The translations under genes and the position numbers were made by a program. Shown piece after piece: positions 15,807-24,691 of a stretch of 64,000 bases of DNA. Origin of the DNA: Paracoccus alkanivorans (lineage in GTDB: Bacteria > Pseudomonadota > Alphaproteobacteria > Rhodobacterales > Rhodobacteraceae); NCBI RefSeq assembly GCF_003697785.1, contig NZ_QOKZ01000009.1, positions 1-64,000 on the forward strand, in the 5' to 3' direction. The notes beneath the pieces are model-generated. The model saw only the letters and a program-made list of their open reading frames with translations. It was not told the DNA's origin and made no database searches. Every line of letters begins with the position of its first letter. Position 1 is the stretch's first letter.

Positions 15807-18337
15807 GCCGCCTCGACCGTCCGCTCATGCCCGGTGCGCCCATTACCCTCTGGCGGGTTTCGGCGGTTGCGGAAGAACCGTTCGATGTGGCCGAGCGCCC
15901 GATGGAGGGCGAGATGGATCCGTTCTTCTTCCTGACCAAGGAGAAGAACTTCATCCCGCACGAATATCCCTGCCGGACAGATTTCGCGGAGCGTTTTCGG
16001 GGACGCCGCCCCGACGAACGGGTAACAGGGGCACCGGATCGGGTCTGGCTCGGTTTCGGGTCGCCGCGGCTCGATCTCTCGGGCTTCTGGTTTCGGGCCA
16101 CGCGTCTGGCCGCCCGGGCCGAGACGCTTGTCATTGCCGAGACCGCCGGGCGCGCGAGGCTGCGGCTGGCCACATGTGGCGGTGCGATACTCCGGTTGAA
16201 TGGAGAGGAAATTCTGTGGACCGCGGAGTATCGACGGAATTTCGAGACCGTCGCCGAAATCGCGGTGGATCTTGCGATGGGCGAGAACCGGATCGAGTTG
16301 TTCCTGGACGACCTGGCCGAGCGGGATACGCGTTTCTATGCGCAGTTGGACTATGATGGGGGTCCAGTTGCGCGGCAGGCGATCCGTATCGGGGCGAGGG
16401 CCGAGCATGCGCGGGCGGTGGAAACTGCCCTGGAGACCATGCATTTTTCCCGAACCTGCCATGATGGCGGGCCGGTTCGCCTGACCCTGCCGAATCCGTT
16501 GCCGGTTCCGTGCCATGCCGAGATCCGGATCGAGGGCGATTTCATGTCCCACGATCCGCTTCCACCGATGCAGATCGACCTTGCCGCAGGAGCAACCGAG
16601 ATCGATCTCGGCCATGCCGATGCGCTTCCTGCGGATTTCCGGCATGTCGTGGTGCGCCTTGCGGTCGACGGTTTCGCGGCTGAACGCGTCTATGGCACCG
16701 AGATTGCCCATAGCAGGAAGCAGGGTCCGGCGCCTGCCGGCATGGCCGCACGCGTTGCGGAGGCGCTGACCGCCGTTGCCAATGGCGGCGAGGCCGATAC
16801 CGTTCGGGCGCTGGCGCGGCTTGCGCTGGAGGATGGCGGCGCGGAAACACGGGCGATGATCGAGGCCGCGCTGCCCCGGATTGACGCCTGCTGGGACTGT
16901 GCGGATTTTGCGCTTGTGCCGCTGATCTGGTGCCGGACAAGCTGGCCCGAATTGCTGGGGGCAGAGCTTTGCGCACGCATAGACCGGACAATCCGCGCCT
17001 ACCGGTACTGGATGGACGAGCCCGGCAACGACGTGCAGTGGTATTTCTCCGAGAACCATGCGCTTCTGTTCCATACCGCCGCGCATCTCGGCGGGGCGCT
17101 CCTGCCAGAGGGGGTTTTCGTTCGCTCCGGCCGCACGGGAGCGGAACAGTCCCGAATTGGCGCTGAACGGCTTGGCCGCTGGTTCGATCATTTCGAGAGA
17201 TGGGAGATGGCCGAGTTCAACTCCGCTCCTTATTTTCCGATTGACCTGAAGGGGCTGACGGCGCTTTACGCGCTTTCGCCCGATGCCGGTTTGCGCGAAC
17301 GTGCCGCAAGCGGGATCCGCCGGCTGATCGATATCGTGGCAAATTCGGCCCACAAGGGCGTGCTCACTGCCGCGCAGGGCCGCAGTTACGAGCATACGCT
17401 TCGGGCGTCGATGACGCTGGAGCTTTCTGCGATAGCACGGCTTCTATGGGGGAGTGGAAGCTACGGCACCCGGTTTCATGCGACGCCGCAGCTTGCGGTT
17501 TGCCTCAGGGATCACGGGCTGATGCTGCCCGATCACACGGACCGTGCAATCATGGCAGGCGATGGGGCGCAGGAGTGGCGGTTCGCACAGGGTCAGGACG
17601 CGATCGCCAGGCTTTATCATCACAAGACCGCCGATCACGCGATGGGCAGTGCCGTTACCTACCGCTGGTATGAATGGGGCTATCAGGAAACCCTGATCCA
17701 TGCCCGGCTCGGCGAGAACCCGAATGCGCAAGTGTGGATCAACCATCCCGGCGAGGTGACCCATTCAGGCTATGGGCGGCCCTCTTACTGGGGAGGCTCG
17801 GCTTCAGTCCCTAGGGTTCAGCAATATCGCGACCTGGCCCTCGTCCGGTTCGCCGGGGTGGCTCCGCAACCGGATTTTACCCATGCTTGGTTCCCCACCG
17901 GCGATTTCGACAGCGCCCGAATCCAAGGTGACAGGGCTTTTGCACGGTCCGGGCCTGCCCATCTGATGCTGCGCGGTTCCTCGCCGTTCCGTATGGTTGA
18001 CAGTGGCCCCGCGGCAGGTAACGAGTTACGCCTTTCCGGGCGCGAAAACTGGTGGCTGTTGCGTCTTGGGTCCGTCCTTGCCCATGGGGACGAGATGGCA
18101 TTCGCGGCGCGATTCGCCAGGCTGGTTCCCGAGGAGAAAGCGACAGCAATCGAGATAGAGGACCCAGATTACGGGCGTGTGATATTCCATGACGACGGGA
18201 CGGTGGCGGCGGAGGGCCGTCGGATCGATCCGGCCGAATTCACCGTATCGGGCCAGCGGGAAATCCTGCACCGCGTGCCGTTTGTTTCCACGCAGGACAA
18301 GGCAACGGCCAAGGCCGGTGCGGGCCAGAGGCCATGA
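15803..18337 (+). CDS. Uncharacterised 844-aa protein of a uronide catabolic operon, possible lyase/hydrolase
   Basis: I do not recognise the family. No signal peptide is seen. Residues 1-300 are beta-rich. The middle (about 310-600) is helical with aromatic/histidine blocks such as QWYFSENHALLFHTAAHLGG near 413, AEFNSAPYFPIDLKG near 470 and GRSYEHTLRASM near 530. The C-terminus is again beta-rich with HPGEVTHSGYGRPSYWGG. A toroid of helices followed by beta-sheets is the layout of many polysaccharide lyases, and conserved N, H, Y and R residues would suit that chemistry (inference). ATGA overlaps kduI, so it is translationally coupled to enzymes of unsaturated uronide breakdown. It may free the substrate for GH105. 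Confidence 0.85.
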   Translation: MSRLDRPLMPGAPITLWRVSAVAEEPFDVAERPMEGEMDPFFFLTKEKNFIPHEYPCRTDFAERFRGRRPDERVTGAPDRVWLGFGSPRLDLSGFWFRATRLAARAETLVIAETAGRARLRLATCGGAILRLNGEEILWTAEYRRNFETVAEIAVDLAMGENRIELFLDDLAERDTRFYAQLDYDGGPVARQAIRIGARAEHARAVETALETMHFSRTCHDGGPVRLTLPNPLPVPCHAEIRIEGDFMSHDPLPPMQIDLAAGATEIDLGHADALPADFRHVVVRLAVDGFAAERVYGTEIAHSRKQGPAPAGMAARVAEALTAVANGGEADTVRALARLALEDGGAETRAMIEAALPRIDACWDCADFALVPLIWCRTSWPELLGAELCARIDRTIRAYRYWMDEPGNDVQWYFSENHALLFHTAAHLGGALLPEGVFVRSGRTGAEQSRIGAERLGRWFDHFERWEMAEFNSAPYFPIDLKGLTALYALSPDAGLRERAASGIRRLIDIVANSAHKGVLTAAQGRSYEHTLRASMTLELSAIARLLWGSGSYGTRFHATPQLAVCLRDHGLMLPDHTDRAIMAGDGAQEWRFAQGQDAIARLYHHKTADHAMGSAVTYRWYEWGYQETLIHARLGENPNAQVWINHPGEVTHSGYGRPSYWGGSASVPRVQQYRDLALVRFAGVAPQPDFTHAWFPTGDFDSARIQGDRAFARSGPAHLMLRGSSPFRMVDSGPAAGNELRLSGRENWWLLRLGSVLAHGDEMAFAARFARLVPEEKATAIEIEDPDYGRVIFHDDGTVAAEGRRIDPAEFTVSGQREILHRVPFVSTQDKATAKAGAGQRP

Positions 18338-18353
18338 CAGGGAGGAAGACCGG

Positions 18354-19631
18354 ATGAAATTCACGATGGCATCGTTTGCGGCGCTGGCCGTGGCCGGATT
18401 CGGCTCGGCAGCGTTTGCCCAGGACAAGGTCGAAGTCCGCGTGATGTGGTACTCCGACGGGATAGAAGGCGAGGTGATGCAGGATCTGCTCGATCGGTTC
18501 GAGAAGACGCATCCAGAGATCGATGTGGTTCTCGACAATGTCGCCTATCAGGTGATTCAGGAGCAATTGCCGATCCAGCTAGCCTCCGGCAAGGGGCCGG
18601 ATATCGCCCGGGTGACGAATCTCAAGGAACAGGCCGAGCACTGGCTGGACCTGCGCGATTATGTCGAGGACCCGGCTTACTGGGAGGCGAATTTCGGCGA
18701 CCGTTTCGACTGGATGCGTCCGGACGGCTCGGATGCGATACCGGGCTTCATGACCCAGCTCACGCTGACCGGAGGCTTTGCCAACAAGACGCTTTTCGAG
18801 CAGGCCGGTGTAGAGATGCCGGGCGACGGGGCAACCTGGGACGACTGGATCGCGGCCTCCAAAGAGGTGATGGAAAGCCAACAATTGCCCGCCGCCTTTG
18901 CCATTGACCGCTCGGGACATCGAATCTCGGGACCCAACGCCTCGTATGGCGCGAATTATATCGGCGATGACCGGATGCCCGCGCCGATCGACGACGGCAC
19001 CATGACCTTTGCCTCCAAGCTTGTCGACTGGACCAATCAGGGGCTCATGCTGCCCGAGGTGTGGGTTTCGGCTGCCGGGACCACCTACCGCGCAGCAGCG
19101 GACGATTTCATCAATGCCCAGATCCCATTCTACTATTCCGGCTCCTGGCAGATCGCAAATCTCTCGACCAAGATCGGTGACGCCTTCGATTGGGTCGCTA
19201 CCGGCTCGCCCTGCGGGAGCGCCGGATGTTCCGGACTCGCCGGCGGCGCGGCTCTCGTGGCGATCAAATACACCCGGCATCCCGAAGAGGTCGCGGCGGT
19301 CATGGATTATCTCGCCTCCGAGGAGATCCTGCGCGAGTTCACGGAACGCACCCTGTTCCTGCCGGCACATAAAGGCGTGGTCGAGGCCGGTGGCCTGAAT
19401 TTCCAATCCGACGACCCGAATGTCGCCCCGGCGCTCGACAAGTTCATCTCTGCCTCGACCGAGACCCTGCCGTTTGCTGATGCCCTGCCGGCGTGGAAAT
19501 GGGCAAACGCCTATTACGGCGCGCTCGTCACCCGGATCAGCCAGGTCATGGCGGGCGAGATCAGCCTTGAAGAGGCCCGCACGCTGATGGACCAGGACAT
19601 CGCCGATCAAGTCAGCGCGGCGTCGCAGTAA
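18354..19631 (+). CDS. ABC transporter sugar-binding protein (CUT1 family)
   Basis: The 425-aa protein starts with a signal peptide (cleavage expected after SAAFA, near residue 22) and continues as a family 1 solute-binding protein: EVRVMWYSDG, FEKTHPEIDVVLDNV, ASGKGPDIARV, then AFAIDRSG near 180. GGGAGGAAG lies before ATG 18354; the frame is open further upstream but lacks a signal there. It should deliver an oligosaccharide, probably an unsaturated uronide or glycan fragment given the operon, to the two permeases that follow. Confidence 0.93.
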   Translation: MKFTMASFAALAVAGFGSAAFAQDKVEVRVMWYSDGIEGEVMQDLLDRFEKTHPEIDVVLDNVAYQVIQEQLPIQLASGKGPDIARVTNLKEQAEHWLDLRDYVEDPAYWEANFGDRFDWMRPDGSDAIPGFMTQLTLTGGFANKTLFEQAGVEMPGDGATWDDWIAASKEVMESQQLPAAFAIDRSGHRISGPNASYGANYIGDDRMPAPIDDGTMTFASKLVDWTNQGLMLPEVWVSAAGTTYRAAADDFINAQIPFYYSGSWQIANLSTKIGDAFDWVATGSPCGSAGCSGLAGGAALVAIKYTRHPEEVAAVMDYLASEEILREFTERTLFLPAHKGVVEAGGLNFQSDDPNVAPALDKFISASTETLPFADALPAWKWANAYYGALVTRISQVMAGEISLEEARTLMDQDIADQVSAASQ

Positions 19632-19634
19632 GCG

Positions 19635-20645
19635 ATGGCCGGGTTTGGCAAAACCTTGGGAAGAGCGGTTACCTGGCCGCTCACCCTGGTGGCAAGGGCC
19701 GTCGATCCGCCGCTGCGCGTCTGGCAGCGCTGGACCGGCACCGGGGGCATGGCAGCCGTATTTCTTGCGCCCAATCTCGCGATATTCGGCGTCTTCGTCC
19801 TGATCCCCCTGGTTTTGAATTTCGTCTACTCGATGACCGGGGGAACCGGCATCCTTCTTGATCAGCGTTCCTTCATCGGGATGGAACAATACGGCCGGCT
19901 GCTCGAATGCGAGGATTATACCCGCCGTATCACCTGCCGCGAGGACCAGTTCTGGACGGCGGTGACCAATACCGCGACCTTCGTGATATTCCAGGTTACG
20001 CTGATGGTGACTGTCTCGTTGATCACCGCGCTGATCCTCAACCGCAACATTCGTGGCCGTGGCTTTTTTCGAGCCGTTTTCTTCTTTCCGGTTCTTCTGT
20101 CGCCTGTTGTCGTTGGCCTGATCTGGCGCTGGATTTTGCAGCGGCAGGGGCTTTTGAACCTGATCACGGTCAATCTGGGGTTGGAGCCGGAAGTCTGGCT
20201 CAATGACAGGTTCTATGCCTTCGCGGCCACGGTCGGGGTGTCAACCTGGGCGCATATGGGTTTCTATACCCTGATCCTCCTGGCCGGGCTGCAGGCTATC
20301 CCGCGGGATCTCTATGAAGCTGCAGAGATGGATGCGACACCGCCCATGCGCGTGTTCCGGCGGATCACGTTGCCGCTCCTGGGACCAAACTTCGCTGTGG
20401 TTCTGGTGCTGGCGCTGATCCGCGGTGTGCAGATCTTTGACGAGGTCTATGTGCTGACGGGTGGCGGTCCGGGCACCTCTACCCTCTATCTCACGCAATA
20501 TATCTACGAGGTCGGCTTCGCCTCGATCCTGCGCAATCCGGGATTGGCGGCTGCGGCATCGATCCTGATGGGCGCAGTGCTCGTGGTGCTGACGCTCCTG
20601 CAGCTCTGGTTCTCACGCCGGGCAGAAGGGAGACGGGCGCGATGA
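19635..20645 (+). CDS. ABC sugar permease, MalF/UgpA type
   Basis: The 336-aa membrane protein has about six helices, the first at residues 36-62, and the EAA loop YEAAEMDATPPMRVFRRITLPL near 228-250 that contacts the ATPase. It pairs with the downstream MalG-type permease. The start is 3 bp after the binding-protein stop and lacks a clear ribosome-binding site, so reinitiation is likely. Confidence 0.93.
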   Translation: MAGFGKTLGRAVTWPLTLVARAVDPPLRVWQRWTGTGGMAAVFLAPNLAIFGVFVLIPLVLNFVYSMTGGTGILLDQRSFIGMEQYGRLLECEDYTRRITCREDQFWTAVTNTATFVIFQVTLMVTVSLITALILNRNIRGRGFFRAVFFFPVLLSPVVVGLIWRWILQRQGLLNLITVNLGLEPEVWLNDRFYAFAATVGVSTWAHMGFYTLILLAGLQAIPRDLYEAAEMDATPPMRVFRRITLPLLGPNFAVVLVLALIRGVQIFDEVYVLTGGGPGTSTLYLTQYIYEVGFASILRNPGLAAAASILMGAVLVVLTLLQLWFSRRAEGRRAR

Positions 20646-21697
20646 GCCGTATCCTCACCTTTGTTTTCCGGCGCCGCGGTCATGGCGGGCGCTGGCACTG
20701 GACCGACATCGCCACCTGGATCTGGCTGATCGGCGGCACGATCCTGATGTTCGGCCCCGCACTCTGGCTTGTCGCATCATCGTTCAAGGGGCCGGCGCAG
20801 CTGGCGGAGTTCCCACCAACGCTCCTGCCTTATATTCAGCAGACGGCAGTGGTCGAGGGATATGACGCCCCGCTGCCGCTTTACACTGCAACGCTGGAAG
20901 ATGGCTCGGTAGAAGTCCTGGCGGAGATCCGGCGTATCGGCGTCAATTCGCAGATGGTCGATCCCGAGAACCCGGGCGAGCGGATCAATGTGAACATCGC
21001 CGACCGCAGCCCTGTCCGCGAGATAGGGTTCGCGACCGGGAATTATGTCGAGCCGCTTGTCGCGAACAATTTCCTGCGTTTCCTCTGGAATTCGGTCTTC
21101 GTGACAACAATGGCCACGCTGATCACGCTTCTGACCAATTCCATGGCCGCGTTCGCGCTCTCGAAATATCGGTTCCGGGGCCGTGACGCGGTGATGCTCC
21201 TGATCGTTGCCACACTCATGGTGCCACTCTCGGTCATTCTCGTGCCGCTCTATTCGGTGGTGAATGCGACGGGACTTCTCAACACGCTTTGGGGGGTGAT
21301 CCTGCCCACGGTAGCGACGCCGACGGGGGTTTTCCTGCTCAGGCAATACATGCTCACGATCCCCGACGAGCTTCTGGAAGCCGCGCGGATGGACCATGCC
21401 AGCGAATGGCAGATCTATTGGCGGATCGTGCTGCCTCTCGCTGCCCCCGCGCTCGCCGTCCTGGCCATCTTCTCGGTCGTCTGGCGCTGGAACGATTTCC
21501 TCTGGCCGCTGATCGTATTGTCGCAGCGCGAGCACTATACGCTGCAGGTCGGGCTCAACACATATGCGGGTGAGTTGAACGTGCAATGGCACTATATCCT
21601 TGCCATGACCGTGGTGACGATGATCCCGGTGGTCCTGGTCTTCGTATTCCTGCAGCGCTTCATTACCACCGGAATTGCCGGGGCAGGCATCAAGTAG
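20642..21697 (+). CDS. ABC sugar permease, MalG/UgpE type
   Basis: The 351-aa protein overlaps the previous gene by four bases (ATGA). After the first helix (about residues 23-45) there is an unusually long extracytoplasmic segment of about 80 residues before the second helix (about 150). Five more helices follow, with the EAA loop LEAARMDHASEWQIYWRIVL near 243-262. The long loop resembles that of MalG-type proteins and may contact the binding protein. Confidence 0.93.
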   Translation: MSRILTFVFRRRGHGGRWHWTDIATWIWLIGGTILMFGPALWLVASSFKGPAQLAEFPPTLLPYIQQTAVVEGYDAPLPLYTATLEDGSVEVLAEIRRIGVNSQMVDPENPGERINVNIADRSPVREIGFATGNYVEPLVANNFLRFLWNSVFVTTMATLITLLTNSMAAFALSKYRFRGRDAVMLLIVATLMVPLSVILVPLYSVVNATGLLNTLWGVILPTVATPTGVFLLRQYMLTIPDELLEAARMDHASEWQIYWRIVLPLAAPALAVLAIFSVVWRWNDFLWPLIVLSQREHYTLQVGLNTYAGELNVQWHYILAMTVVTMIPVVLVFVFLQRFITTGIAGAGIK

Positions 21698-21705
21698 GGG
21701 GACGC

Positions 21706-22755
21706 ATGGGACGGATTGTCTTGAAGGGGATTACCAAGAGCTTTGGCAATGCCGAGGTCATCCATGGCATCGATCTGGAAATCGGCGAAGGCGAACTCGT
21801 GGTTTTCGTCGGTCCCTCGGGCTGCGGAAAGTCCACGCTGCTGCGGCTGATCGCGGGCCTCGACCGGCCGACATCCGGCAGGATCGAGATCGACGGCGAG
21901 GATGTCACCCGCGTCTCTGCCGCCGATCGCGGTCTCGCCATGGTGTTCCAGTCCTATGCGCTATATCCGCACATGACCGTGCGGCAGAACCTTTCCTTCG
22001 GACTGGAGAATACCCGGATGCCGAAATCCGAGATCGCAAGCCGGATTGACGAGGCGGGGCGGATGCTGGAGATCGGCGATCTCATGGAACGGCGACCGAC
22101 CCAGCTCTCTGGCGGCCAGCGTCAGCGCGTCGCGATCGGCCGTGCCATTGTTCGTAACCCGACCGCGTTTCTTCTGGACGAGCCCTTGTCGAATCTTGAC
22201 GCCGAGCTCCGCGGAACGATGCGGGCGGAACTTGCTCAACTGCACGAGCGGCTGGCGACCACGATGATCTATGTCACCCATGACCAGGTCGAGGCGATGA
22301 CGCTTGCAGACAGGATCGTGGTGCTGCGCAAGGGCATGGTCGAACAGGTCGATACACCGCTCGGACTTTACAACCAGCCGCAGAACCTGTTTGTGGCGGG
22401 CTTCATCGGGTCTCCTAATATGAACTTCTTCCGCATCCGCGCCACCGGCGGATCCGCAGAGTTGCCCGGTGGGCTGAAGGTTCCGGTTCCGTGCGATGGC
22501 GAGGTAACAATTGGTATCCGTCCGCAGAATTTGAAGCTTGCTGTGGATGACGCACCGGCATTGGAAGGGGAAATTCGGCTTGTGGAGGCGCTCGGTGCTG
22601 AAACTGTTATCCATGCCGATGCCGTAGACGGAACGCCGATGGTGACGGTCCTTTCCGGCCAACCGGCGCTTGGAGCCGGTCAGCGCATCAGGCTGACTTT
22701 TGACGAGTTGCCGCATCTTTTCGGAACGGATGGAATGAGGCTGAATCCGCATTAG
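21706..22755 (+). CDS. ABC sugar importer ATPase, MalK/UgpC type
   Basis: From ATG 21706 the protein is 349 aa: Walker [10 protein letters not shown] near residue 39, Q-loop [11 protein letters not shown], signature [14 protein letters not shown] near 134, Walker [14 protein letters not shown]-loop [13 protein letters not shown], then a C-terminal OB-like regulatory domain (GIRPQNLKLA). It powers the importer above. GGGG precedes the ATG. Last gene of the uronide operon. Confidence 0.94.
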   Translation: MGRIVLKGITKSFGNAEVIHGIDLEIGEGELVVFVGPSGCGKSTLLRLIAGLDRPTSGRIEIDGEDVTRVSAADRGLAMVFQSYALYPHMTVRQNLSFGLENTRMPKSEIASRIDEAGRMLEIGDLMERRPTQLSGGQRQRVAIGRAIVRNPTAFLLDEPLSNLDAELRGTMRAELAQLHERLATTMIYVTHDQVEAMTLADRIVVLRKGMVEQVDTPLGLYNQPQNLFVAGFIGSPNMNFFRIRATGGSAELPGGLKVPVPCDGEVTIGIRPQNLKLAVDDAPALEGEIRLVEALGAETVIHADAVDGTPMVTVLSGQPALGAGQRIRLTFDELPHLFGTDGMRLNPH

Positions 22756-22920
22756 GGTAAGCACCGCCGAACAGCTCGGCAGCCGATCCATGCCGATGCG
22801 CATCGATGACGGCCCCGTAGTAACCTTCGATAGCTGGCCGTGGGGGGTAAGGAAGGTTCCGGAATAAAACTTAGCCAATTGACGAAGTTTTTCTTGTCCT
22901 GCGAATATGAGACATGTTAG

Positions 22921-22936
22921 TTAGCCGCATGGCTAA
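22921..22936. promoter_or_regulatory. Palindrome over the arsR-type start codon
   Basis: TTAGCCGCATGGCTAA is a perfect 6-bp inverted repeat with a 4-bp spacer that contains the ATG of the ArsR-type gene. A further TTAGCC half-site is at 22871-22876. It may be an autoregulatory operator, or a hairpin at the start codon. Confidence 0.45.
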
Positions 22937-23270
22937 ACATGAACCTGACCTATCACTCCTTTTCCACGCATTGGCCGATCCGACCCGAAGGTCGATCCTG
23001 ACGCGCCTGGCCAGGGGGCCTGCGCCGGTCACCGAACTGGCCAACCCCACCGGACTGCGCTTGCCGACGGTGATGCGGCATCTCTCCGTGCTGGAGGCAG
23101 CGGGGCTGATCGCCACCTCGAAGGACGGGCGGGTGCGCTCTTGCGCTATTGTGCCCGAGGCGCTCGCCCCGGTGCGGACATGGCTCGATGAACAGCGGGA
23201 GATCTGGGAAGGCCGGCTCGACCGGATGGACGAATATGTGATGAAGCTAATGGAGGAACGCGCGAAATGA
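22929..23270 (+). CDS. ArsR-family winged-helix regulator
   Basis: The 113-aa protein has the ArsR fold: LFHALADPTRRSILTRLARG (about residues 11-30), the recognition part TGLRLPTVMRHLSVLEAAGLI and the wing TSKDGRVRSCAI. No metal-binding cysteine pair is seen, so it belongs to the non-metal SdpR-like class commonly paired with SRPBCC proteins. The next gene overlaps its stop as ATGA. ATG 22914 is an alternative start. Confidence 0.9.
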   Translation: MAKHEPDLSLLFHALADPTRRSILTRLARGPAPVTELANPTGLRLPTVMRHLSVLEAAGLIATSKDGRVRSCAIVPEALAPVRTWLDEQREIWEGRLDRMDEYVMKLMEERAK

Positions 23271-24172
23271 AACCGGAACAGCTTCCGAATATCGGCACGA
23301 GCAGCCGTTTCGCGACACTGACCTTTGAGCGTGAGGTATCCGCCCCGGTCGAGACCCTGTGGCAGGCCTGGACTGCACCCGCCGCCCGCTCGGTCTGGGC
23401 CGCGCCTTCGCCCGCAGTTACAGTCGAGTTCCTTGAAGCCGACACGAGGGTGGGCGGACGCGAGGTTTCGCTTTGCAAGGTCGAAGGCCGGTCCGATATC
23501 CGTTGCGATTGCGGCTGGCTGGAACTGCGGCCTGAAAAGCGCAGCGTGAATTACGAAGTGATATCGTCCGGCGAGTTGACGCAATCGGCGGCCTTGGTGA
23601 CAGCGGATTTTGCGGGCACGGCCGAGGGTAGCAAGCTGACGCTGACGGTTCAGCTTTCGTCTGCGGTTGATGACATGGAGGCAGGCTATCGGCAGGGCTT
23701 CGGCGCCGGTCTGGACAATCTGGCGGGGGTGGCCGAACGCACCATGATACTGCGACGCAATATCCGGGCACCGCGACAGGTGGTTTGGGAGGCTTGGGCA
23801 AATCCGGAAGCGCTGCCTAAATGGTGGGGACCGGACGGGTTCAGCTGCCATACGCACAGGATTGACCTGCGTCCTGGCGGCGAATGGGTCTTTGACATGA
23901 CAGCGCCGGACGGCACGGTCTTTCCGAACCACCACCTTTACAGGGAGGTCCGGACCGAAGAGCGGATCGGTTACACGCTTTTATGGGGCGAGAACGGACC
24001 GAAACACGCCGATGCCTGGATTTCGTTCGAGGAGGTGAACGGGGCCACCGAGGTGACACTCGGCATGGTGTTCAGCACGGCGGCGGAGTTTAGGGACGCC
24101 AGGGGTTTCGGTGCGGTGGAACTGGGCCTGCAGACCTTGGGCAAGCTGGCGCGTTTCGTCGGGGCCGATTGA
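23267..24172 (+). CDS. Tandem SRPBCC (AHSA1-like) protein
   Basis: The 301-aa protein contains two AHSA1/START-like domains. The first, at about residues 15-150, begins FEREVSAPVETLWQAW. The second, at about 160-300, begins ILRRNIRAPRQVVWEAW and continues with WWGPDGF and FEEVNGATEVTL. Single-domain versions (about 150 aa) are usual, so this is an internal fusion or duplication. These domains bind hydrophobic ligands. It is translationally coupled to the ArsR regulator; such pairs are common and often include a RibD/dihydrofolate-reductase-like gene, of which a fragment lies just downstream. Confidence 0.88.
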   Translation: MKPEQLPNIGTSSRFATLTFEREVSAPVETLWQAWTAPAARSVWAAPSPAVTVEFLEADTRVGGREVSLCKVEGRSDIRCDCGWLELRPEKRSVNYEVISSGELTQSAALVTADFAGTAEGSKLTLTVQLSSAVDDMEAGYRQGFGAGLDNLAGVAERTMILRRNIRAPRQVVWEAWANPEALPKWWGPDGFSCHTHRIDLRPGGEWVFDMTAPDGTVFPNHHLYREVRTEERIGYTLLWGENGPKHADAWISFEEVNGATEVTLGMVFSTAAEFRDARGFGAVELGLQTLGKLARFVGAD

Positions 24173-24177
24173 CATGC

Positions 24178-24318
24178 GGTGATTTTCCGCGGGTTGGAAC
24201 TGGAATTACGGGCGGGGTTCTCATCCATATCGCGCCCGTCCTCACCGGCGACGGCATCCGCCACCCGGTCGGTAGCTCAGTCAGGCCGGAAAAGACCAAG
24301 GGCCTGATAGCGGGATAG
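24178..24318 (+). pseudogene. Fragment of a RibD C-terminal/dihydrofolate-reductase-like protein
   Basis: Straight after the SRPBCC gene one frame reads ITGGVLIHIAPVLTGDGIRH before a TAG at 24316. This resembles the last conserved strand of RibD-C proteins (typically DEIxIxxxPVLLGxGxRLF). Nothing upstream in frame restores the rest of the domain, so it looks like the tail of a deleted third gene of the ArsR/SRPBCC operon. Confidence 0.35.
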
Positions 24319-24541
24319 ATCACCAATATATGCTTCCGCTTCGTGGGGTCCAGGAAAATGCCGACCGCTGATCTTCACTCGCGGGACCTGTTAACTCATG
24401 TCAGCCCCCGGGCCGCTCGAGTAAGGCTGGATCCAGCGGATTGATCGATAGAGCAGTTTGCTGCTGATCGGGTTCAGTTGCGAGTTGCGCCCCGCGATCG
24501 GGCGCTGCCCCCATCCGGCCCATCCGGGCCGGATTCCCCGG

Positions 24542-24561
24542 GGATATTTGCACGAAGAAGA
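24542..24561 (+). repeat. Dispersed intergenic repeat, copy 1 (degenerate)
   Basis: GGATATTTGCACGAAGAAGA follows a GC-rich hairpin region (CGGCCC/GGGCCG arms just upstream). It is a diverged copy of the GGTATTTGGACAAAGAAGAA element found at 38579, 40398 and 47088. Confidence 0.55.
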
Positions 24562-24574
24562 AGGCGACGGCGCG

Positions 24575-24691
24575 TCAGCGCGCGTGCCGGTACAGCTCGT
24601 CGGACAGCCGCGGGGCGGTCATTGCCTTTTCGCGCACCAATGCGAGAAAGAAGCCGCGAATGCCGTTCAGCATCTTGTTGTGCCTGGCCAT
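24575..24691 (-). CDS. Possible 38-aa small protein
   Basis: AGGAG lies 6 nt before ATG 24691. The frame runs for 38 codons to TGA at 24577-24575, starting MARHNKMLNGIRGFFLALVR, basic and amphipathic, and ending in LSDELYRHAR. The strong ribosome-binding site and arginine-rich short product resemble small regulatory or envelope-stress peptides of this family, but I do not recognise it. Confidence 0.4.
   Translation of the reverse strand: MARHNKMLNGIRGFFLALVREKAMTAPRLSDELYRHAR

Noticed and set aside
15764..17395. 543-codon minus-strand open frame
   Set aside because: It lies antisense to the 844-aa gene, has no ribosome-binding site or domain pattern, and is the usual GC-rich shadow of a real gene.
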